From an uncultured Holophagales bacterium (GTDB lineage Bacteria; Acidobacteriota; Thermoanaerobaculia; UBA5066), in the NCBI GenBank assembly GCA_937927565.1, contig CALBDV010000271.1, positions 1 to 5,518 of the forward strand: a stretch of 5,518 nucleotides of DNA, in the 5' to 3' direction. The translations under genes were made by a program, and so were the position numbers. The notes under the pieces were generated by a model. That model was not told where the DNA came from. It saw only the letters and a list, made by a program, of their open reading frames with translations, and did not search any database. Below are positions 1 through 3,804 of this stretch, in pieces (the stretch's first letter is position 1; each line of letters begins with the position of its first letter).

Positions 1-1226
1 AGGATCCGGAAGGCGAAGATGTCGTGGATCTGCTCGATCGCGAGGCCCTTCGACTTCATCTTTCGCCAGATGCCGGCGAGGTGCTTGACGCGATGCTGCA
101 GCGCACGCGGCTTGACCCCTGCCTCGGCGAGGGCCGACTTGAGCTCGGCCTCCCGGTCCCGGATCCACTTCCGGCGGGACGAGGTGAGGCCCGCCGCCCG
201 CCGGCTCACGTCGGCATAGGCGTCGGGTTCCAGGATCCGGAATGCGGCGTCCTCGAGGCGCGACTTGAGAGGGCTCTCTCCGATGCGTTGGGCCTCGTGA
301 ACGTCTCTCTCCCAGACCTCGTAGGCCGCGGCGCGCGCCGCCGGGTCGGATGGCTCGCGCGTCTCGAGGAATCGACAGCGTGCGACGAGGTAGCGGCGGA
401 GAATCCGCTTTCGGAACGCCTCCTCCTGCAGAGAGGCCCCCGGGGCGGGAGCCTCGGCCTCCCTGCGCGCTGCGGGAGGGGCCGGTGAGGTCGTGCGAAC
501 CCCTGAGAAGGTCCGGCGCTCGGCCTCGACGAGCCTGCGAACGGTCTCCTCCAGCTGCGTGCCGAGGTTCCGGAAGCGGTACGCAAGCCATCTCATTTCC
601 CACGCGCCGCGGGGGATCTCGAGGCCGCTCCAGTAGCCCTGCTCCATCTGCTTCACGCCCTCGAGGAGGCGACCCATCGGGCGCTCGATGAGGAAAACGT
701 AGGCGAGGTAGAGGGAGACGAGGATGCAGAGCGCCGCGACGCCGAGGGAGAGGATCCACTGCCGCCACCTTCGAGCCGCCATCTCGCGAAACCGGGTCTC
801 GTCCTGCCAGATCTCCAGGTCGCCGCGCTGGCCCGGAAGGAGCCGGGACCGCACCGGCACGCGAGCGGTCAGGGCGTCCTTCGGGGGCCGTTCGGCCGGG
901 CCCGTGAGCGGCGAGGCGACGACGTTCTCCTTCGCGTCGAGAAGGAGGACCCGGACACTTCCGTGCCCGCGGGTGAAGTGCGCGACCTGGAAATGGGAGA
1001 GCCGGGCCTGAATGGTCGGCAGGTCGGGAGCCTCCTCCACGTCGGCGGCGAGCGGCGCGAGGGTCTGCTCGAGGAGGAGGCGGCGGTCTTCGCGGCCCCG
1101 TTCGATCTCGCGTTTCTGCACGACCCCCGTCAGGACGCCCAGGACGAGCGTCACGATGACGGAGGTCGTCAGGCCCAATCGCCAGCCGAGCGGGACACCT
1201 CGGGCGGGTACGCCGGAAAGGCTCAA
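1..1226 (-). CDS. Membrane-bound HAMP-RelA/SpoT (p)ppGpp synthetase, C-terminus beyond the left edge
   Basis: Predicted inner-membrane sensor protein that makes (p)ppGpp from ATP and GTP/GDP. 408 codons are visible. In order: short cytoplasmic N-terminus; transmembrane helix about 17-36; periplasmic region about 37-155 with a PAS/Cache-like strand pattern (RVLLLDAKENVVASP, 92-106); transmembrane helix about 157-180; HAMP about 181-235 (ERPMGRLLEGVKQMEQG, then E210 and LAYRFRN); Ala/Pro/Arg-rich linker 241-265; then the helical segment that precedes the synthetase in RSH enzymes (LKSRLEDAAFRILEPDAY, 320-337); then the synthetase start, HRVKHLAGIWRKM (378-390) and IHDIFAFRI (400-408). R379, K381, H382, K389 and D402 have the spacing of R241, K243, H244, K251 and D264 of the Streptococcus Rel enzyme. 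The usual Tyr-Ser of this loop is Ala-Gly. No HDxxED hydrolase motif is present. The frame is closed by a stop at 1269-1271, and TTG at 1226 is the first possible start. The remaining synthetase and any TGS/ACT domains are not visible. Domain assignment is sure; activity is inferred. Confidence 0.88.
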   Translation of the reverse strand, partial: MSLSGVPARGVPLGWRLGLTTSVIVTLVLGVLTGVVQKREIERGREDRRLLLEQTLAPLAADVEEAPDLPTIQARLSHFQVAHFTRGHGSVRVLLLDAKENVVASPLTGPAERPPKDALTARVPVRSRLLPGQRGDLEIWQDETRFREMAARRWRQWILSLGVAALCILVSLYLAYVFLIERPMGRLLEGVKQMEQGYWSGLEIPRGAWEMRWLAYRFRNLGTQLEETVRRLVEAERRTFSGVRTTSPAPPAARREAEAPAPGASLQEEAFRKRILRRYLVARCRFLETREPSDPAARAAAYEVWERDVHEAQRIGESPLKSRLEDAAFRILEPDAYADVSRRAAGLTSSRRKWIRDREAELKSALAEAGVKPRALQHRVKHLAGIWRKMKSKGLAIEQIHDIFAFRI

Positions 1227-1231
1227 GTCGA

Positions 1232-1235
1232 CCTC
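1232..1235 (-). promoter_or_regulatory. Shine-Dalgarno site fixing the TTG start of the HAMP-RSH gene
   Basis: On the minus strand GAGG lies five bases before TTG (1226). No ATG, GTG or TTG occurs in frame between this site and the upstream in-frame stop at 1269-1271, so the site and the TTG support each other. The next in-frame TTG (codon 17) would start right at the first membrane helix and has no comparable site. Confidence 0.6.
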
Positions 1236-1237
1236 GT

Positions 1238-1299
1238 CACGGCAAGGACCGTGCCCCTGATTCTCTCGTCAGGGCGGGGCCCCGGCAAGCGAAACCGGG
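1238..1299 (-). other. Leader between the aldolase and HAMP-RSH genes with three short inverted repeats
   Basis: The 79-bp gap between the aldolase stop and the RSH start holds three perfect inverted repeats in a row: 1238-1253 (5-bp arms CACGG/CCGTG, 6-base loop), 1255-1274 (6-bp arms CCCTGA/TCAGGG, 8-base loop) and 1281-1299 (5-bp arms CCCGG/CCGGG, 9-base loop). None is followed by a T-run on the minus strand, so there is no typical intrinsic terminator. The first lies three bases upstream of the ribosome-binding site. In DNA this rich in G and C such repeats can arise by chance. Confidence 0.3.
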
Positions 1300-1305
1300 C
1301 GAGCC

Positions 1306-2196
1306 TCAACCGGGGAGCAGGCGGGCCTGGGTGAGGATGCGACGGATCTCCTCGCGCGGCTCGGCCGGCAGGGTGAGCAGCGGGCGGCGGGGGACCCCGG
1401 CAGGACGACCGAGCAGCGACAGCGCCGTTTTGAGTCCCGGTACGCCGAACTGGCTCGTCACGGCGCGCGCCATGGGGAGGAGGCGAAGGTGGAGCCGCCG
1501 CGCTTCGTCGATCCTCCCGGCGAGAAACGCCTCGCGAATCGCCACGCATTCCCGCGGCGCCACGTTCGCGGCTGCCAGGATCGCCCCAGCCGCGCCGACG
1601 GCATATCCCGGCAGCGCCGCCCCGTAGTTCCCCGAGAAGACGGAGAACGGCTTCCCAGGCGGGGCGAGCCGGACGAGCTCGGCCAGCTGGCCGATGTCGC
1701 CCGAGCTGTCCTTGACACCGGCCACGTTCGGGTGCGTCCCGATGCGGGCGATCGTGGCGGACGGCGCGTTAACGCCTGTGTTCGCAGGAACGTTGTAGAA
1801 GAGGACCGGGACGGGGGAGTCCTCGGCGACGGTCTCGAAATGTGAAACGAGCGCATCGGCCGACATGGAGCCCTTGAAGAAGAAAGGGGTCACGACGAGC
1901 GCCGCATCGGCGCCAGAGCCTGCCGCCCGCTTCGTGGCCTCGATCGTGGCGCGGGTCGAAAGGCGACCGGTGCCGGCGAGGAGGATCATCCCCGGAGCCG
2001 CGGCCTCGCGCACCGTTCGCACGACCCGTTCGGCCTCCTCCTCGTCGACGTGTACCGCCTCACCGTTCGATCCGAGAGCGAGAAACCCCGCCAGCCCTGT
2101 CCCGTTCATCCCTTCGACGAGCGCGGACAGGAGCCCGAGTTCGAGCCCACCGTCCTCACGGAAAGGAGTCGGAAGCGGAGGGAAGATCCCTTCCAT
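1306..2196 (-). CDS. DHDPS-family aldolase, probably 4-hydroxy-2-oxoglutarate aldolase (HOGA-like)
   Basis: Cytosolic class I aldolase with a TIM barrel. 296 residues, the usual length for the DHDPS/NAL family. Schiff-base lysine K162 is in VAGVKDSSGD (158-167), catalytic tyrosine Y134 in VLFYNVPANTG (131-141), and the substrate-carboxylate loop is GSNGE (42-46). DapA itself normally has GTTGE here. The Ser-Asn pair, the stretch GADAALVVTPFFFKGSM, and the C-terminal FGVPGLK followed by a Pro/Arg-rich end closely resemble mammalian mitochondrial HOGA1, which splits 4-hydroxy-2-oxoglutarate into pyruvate and glyoxylate in hydroxyproline breakdown. The N-terminus MEGIFPPLPTPF is typical, so the ATG is credible, although no Shine-Dalgarno sequence is seen in the 14 bases between it and the large hairpin at 2211-2273. 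It is divergent from the RidA-family gene and is followed on the same strand by the HAMP-RSH gene. Family membership is certain; substrate is inferred, and another 2-keto-3-deoxy-acid aldolase or dehydratase remains possible. Confidence 0.87.
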   Translation of the reverse strand: MEGIFPPLPTPFREDGGLELGLLSALVEGMNGTGLAGFLALGSNGEAVHVDEEEAERVVRTVREAAAPGMILLAGTGRLSTRATIEATKRAAGSGADAALVVTPFFFKGSMSADALVSHFETVAEDSPVPVLFYNVPANTGVNAPSATIARIGTHPNVAGVKDSSGDIGQLAELVRLAPPGKPFSVFSGNYGAALPGYAVGAAGAILAAANVAPRECVAIREAFLAGRIDEARRLHLRLLPMARAVTSQFGVPGLKTALSLLGRPAGVPRRPLLTLPAEPREEIRRILTQARLLPG

Positions 2197-2210
2197 GTCT
2201 GGATGATAAG

Positions 2211-2273
2211 GGGGTCAGGTCTTGATTTTCCATTATAGCCGGAGGCTGTAATGGAAAATCAAGACCTGACCCC
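2211..2273. repeat. 63-bp palindromic hairpin repeat, probably REP/RAYT-type or a minimal MITE
   Basis: Two arms of 25 bp (2211-2235 and 2249-2273) are perfect reverse complements. Inside them a further 5 bp pair with one G-T wobble (2236-2240 with 2244-2248), leaving a three-base GGA loop. The outer ends are GGGGTCAGGTCTT and its complement AAGACCTGACCCC. The arms contain an AT-rich block (TTGATTTTCCATTA) unlike the surrounding DNA, which suggests foreign origin. From memory, similar GGTCAGGTCTTG-ended palindromes are dispersed in many bacterial genomes near REP-associated tyrosine transposases; that was not checked. No transposase is in the window. The pairing ends exactly at 2211/2273. It lies between divergent genes, 14 bp from the aldolase start, so it would form a strong stem in that mRNA leader if the promoter lies beyond it. 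Confidence 0.9.
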
Positions 2274-2283
2274 GATTGCCGTG

Positions 2284-2302
2284 CCCGGCGGCCGGGTTGA
2301 CG
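2284..2302 (+). promoter_or_regulatory. Possible operator palindrome next to a -35-like hexamer before the RidA-family gene
   Basis: CCCGGCGGCCGGG (2284-2296) is a perfect odd-centred palindrome with 6-bp arms. TTGACG, close to the sigma-70 -35 consensus, follows at 2297-2302. At 18-base spacing the -10 position would be GAATCT (2321-2326), a poor match, and transcription would then begin about at the RidA ATG. The arrangement suggests a regulator site but the promoter call is weak. Confidence 0.22.
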
Positions 2303-2332
2303 TCGTCGGGACATCAGGCGGAATCTCGGCGT

Positions 2333-2713
2333 ATGAAGCTCGTCGAGACGCCGCGCGCTCCCATTCCCGCCGGGCACTACTCGCAGGCCGTCGTCTACGG
2401 GGGTTTCGTCTTCGTCTCCGGGCAGCTCCCTCACGACGTCTCCCATCCGGGCCGGCCGGCGGGCGATGCGGAAGAACAGACCGAGCGGGCGCTGCGGAAC
2501 GTCGAGGCGATCCTGGAGGCGGTGGGGAGCAGCCTCGACCGGCTCCTCTCCGTCACGGTCTACGTCAGCGACATCGCTCTCTGGCCGCGCGTGAACGCGG
2601 CCTACGCCAGGGTGCTCGGAGCGCACCGGCCCGCGCGCGCCGTCGTTCCCGTGAAGGAGCTCCACCACGGCTACCTCGTAGAGGTGCAGGCCGTGGCGGC
2701 GCTGGGGGAGTAG
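2333..2713 (+). CDS. RidA (YjgF/YER057c/UK114) family reactive-intermediate deaminase
   Basis: Small cytosolic protein of a trimer-forming family; members hydrolyse reactive enamine/imine intermediates made by PLP enzymes to 2-oxoacids and ammonia. 126 residues, against 128 in E. coli RidA. Visible conserved positions: Y16 (AGHYSQ), SGQ at 29-31, N88 in the VNAAYARVLG helix (87-96), R102 in RPARAVV (equivalent to the catalytic carboxylate-binding R105 of E. coli) and E117 in VEVQAVAAL (equivalent to E120). The second acidic residue of that strand in E. coli is Gln here (Q119). The ATG at 2333 is preferred because the family domain begins there and AGGCGGA (2316-2322) lies ten bases upstream; the open frame reaches back to a TTG at 2276 but those residues do not look like family sequence. 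It lies ten bases upstream of the exporter gene, so they are probably co-transcribed. Enzyme-type active site intact; exact substrate unknown. Confidence 0.88.
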   Translation: MKLVETPRAPIPAGHYSQAVVYGGFVFVSGQLPHDVSHPGRPAGDAEEQTERALRNVEAILEAVGSSLDRLLSVTVYVSDIALWPRVNAAYARVLGAHRPARAVVPVKELHHGYLVEVQAVAALGE

Positions 2714-2723
2714 GGCGGCGCCC

Positions 2724-3605
2724 TTGCCGGCATCTGCTCCACGCCGGAACGTCCTCCCCTGGGTCGCGTACGGCGTCTGTGCAGTCGTCTGGGGAAGCAC
2801 GTACTTCGCCATCGCTGTCGCGCTCGAGTCGTTTCCGCCCTATGGAATGGTCGCCGTCCGCTTCGGCTTCGCCTCGGTCCTCACCCTGGTGATCGGGCGT
2901 CTGTTTCGCGAGCCGTGGCCGTCGCGGTCCGAGGTGCCGCACCTGGCCCTCGTCGGCGTCCTCCTCCTCGGAATCTGCAATGCCCTCATCGTCTGGTCGG
3001 AGACGCGGGTCAGCTCGGGGGTGGCGGCGGTCCTCGCCGCCCTCACGCCTGCCTGGTTCGGCGTCCTGACGGCCCGCACCGAACCGCTCGGCATCCGCGG
3101 CTGGGTTGGAACGGCTCTCGGCCTGGGGGGCGTCGTCCTTCTCGTCGGCCCGGGGACGACCGGCGGAGTCGACCTCGCCGGGGTCGCGGCGATTCTCCTG
3201 GCGACCGCGCTCTGGGCGGTCGGAACGCTCCACCACCGCAGGCACGTGAAGGGGGGAGGGGCCCTGACGAACGCTGGCCTCGAGATGCTCGCGGCCGCAG
3301 TCCTCGGGACGCTCCTCGCCCTCTTCGGGGGCGGCTTCGTGAGCGGGCCCGTCACGCCGAAGGCGCTCCTGGCGATCAGCTACCTCGCCGTCTTCGGCTC
3401 GTGTCTCGCCTACACGGCGCACCTCTACCTCTCGAAGGCCTGGAGCCCTGCCCGCGCGGGGACCTACGCCTACCTGAACCCGGTCATCGCAGTGCTGCTC
3501 GGCGCGGCGTTCCTCGGGGAGGCGTTCAACGCGCGAATGGGGCTCGGGATGGTCGTCATCCTGGCGGGCGTCGCCCTCGTCCAGTACCGCTCGCAGGGCG
3601 GCTGA
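2724..3605 (+). CDS. EamA/DMT-family inner-membrane transporter, probably a metabolite exporter
   Basis: 293 residues with about ten hydrophobic helices in two tandem EamA units, roughly 14-142 and 151-287, the standard length and layout of the 10-TMS drug/metabolite exporters. Family hallmarks: VWGSTYF (22-28) in helix 1, R46 in VRFGFA, the helix-4 stretch SSGVAAVLAALTPAWFGVL (97-115), and in the second unit YAYLNPVIAVLLGAAFLGE (248-266) with P253 and E266. The first helix fixes the N-terminus: the only suitable start is TTG at 2724, since the first in-frame Met is residue 42 inside helix 2. AGGGCGG (2712-2718), overlapping the RidA-family stop, can serve as ribosome-binding site. Characterised relatives export amino acids, purines or other small metabolites; here the tight link to a RidA-family gene suggests amino-acid-related cargo, but this is inference and the substrate cannot be read from sequence. 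Confidence 0.88.
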   Translation: MPASAPRRNVLPWVAYGVCAVVWGSTYFAIAVALESFPPYGMVAVRFGFASVLTLVIGRLFREPWPSRSEVPHLALVGVLLLGICNALIVWSETRVSSGVAAVLAALTPAWFGVLTARTEPLGIRGWVGTALGLGGVVLLVGPGTTGGVDLAGVAAILLATALWAVGTLHHRRHVKGGGALTNAGLEMLAAAVLGTLLALFGGGFVSGPVTPKALLAISYLAVFGSCLAYTAHLYLSKAWSPARAGTYAYLNPVIAVLLGAAFLGEAFNARMGLGMVVILAGVALVQYRSQGG

Positions 3606-3612
3606 GCCGCCC
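3596..3612 (+). terminator. GC hairpin over the exporter stop codon, possible weak terminator
   Basis: GGGCGGC (3596-3602) and GCCGCCC (3606-3612) form a perfect 7-bp stem whose three-base loop is the TGA stop codon itself. No T-run follows, so an intrinsic terminator is uncertain; it may instead protect the 3' end of the transcript or be incidental to GC-rich coding sequence. Confidence 0.3.
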
Positions 3613-3694
3613 GGAGGGGACTCTCAGATCCAGCCGATCCGCTTCAGCGCGCCGTGGACGGCGCCGAGGCCACTGGTCGCGGAGGTTTGATTCC

Positions 3695-3796
3695 ATGCCG
3701 GGCCCGGTCCATCCTCCCGCTTCGGGGGTTTCCTCCCGGAAGGTGGAGCTATGCCCATCGTTCGTTTCGTTCCGAGCGCTCGCGCGGCCCTGGTGA
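3695..3796 (+). CDS. Short ORF (33 codons) with a consensus Shine-Dalgarno, doubtful
   Basis: ATG at 3695 is preceded at eight bases by GGAGGT (3681-3686), the best ribosome-binding site in the window. The product would be Pro/Ser/Arg-rich with no recognisable family and no membrane segment. It ends at TGA 3794-3796, five bases before the peptidase start, and overlaps the 17-codon ORF in another frame. It could be a small leader peptide, or a chance ORF behind a purine-rich run. No homology is claimed. Confidence 0.2.
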   Translation: MPGPVHPPASGVSSRKVELCPSFVSFRALARPW

Positions 3797-3804
3797 AGGC
3801 GTGA
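3751..3804 (+). CDS. Possible 17-codon leader peptide overlapping the peptidase start (GTGA)
   Basis: The frame reads MPIVRFVPSARAALVKA and stops. AAGGTGG (3740-3746) precedes its ATG at a good distance, whereas the peptidase GTG at 3801 has only a purine run ending one base before it. The TGA stop (3802-3804) overlaps that GTG (3801-3803) as GTGA, the classical arrangement for termination-reinitiation coupling. The peptide is basic and unlike any family I recognise. The likeliest role, if translated, is to deliver ribosomes to the peptidase start. No mRNA secondary-structure switch is obvious. Confidence 0.35.
   Translation: MPIVRFVPSARAALVKA

Noticed and set aside
24..1334. Plus-strand open frames of 154 and 123 codons (24-488, 963-1334)
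   Set aside because: They lie exactly antisense, codon on codon, to the HAMP-RSH gene; their products resemble no family and reflect GC-rich third positions.
2211..2273. Rho-independent bidirectional terminator as sole explanation of the large hairpin
   Set aside because: The stem has no T-run at either end and lies upstream of two divergent genes, where a terminator is not expected; the long perfect arms fit a palindromic repeat better.
2276..2332. Upstream TTG start extending the RidA-family protein by 19 residues
   Set aside because: The added residues do not match the family N-terminus, and the ATG at 2333 has a usable ribosome site.
3681..3694. GGTTTGATTCC resembling a tRNA T-loop
   Set aside because: No flanking T-stem, acceptor stem or anticodon arm can be paired around it; the run is better explained as a Shine-Dalgarno sequence before ATG 3695.
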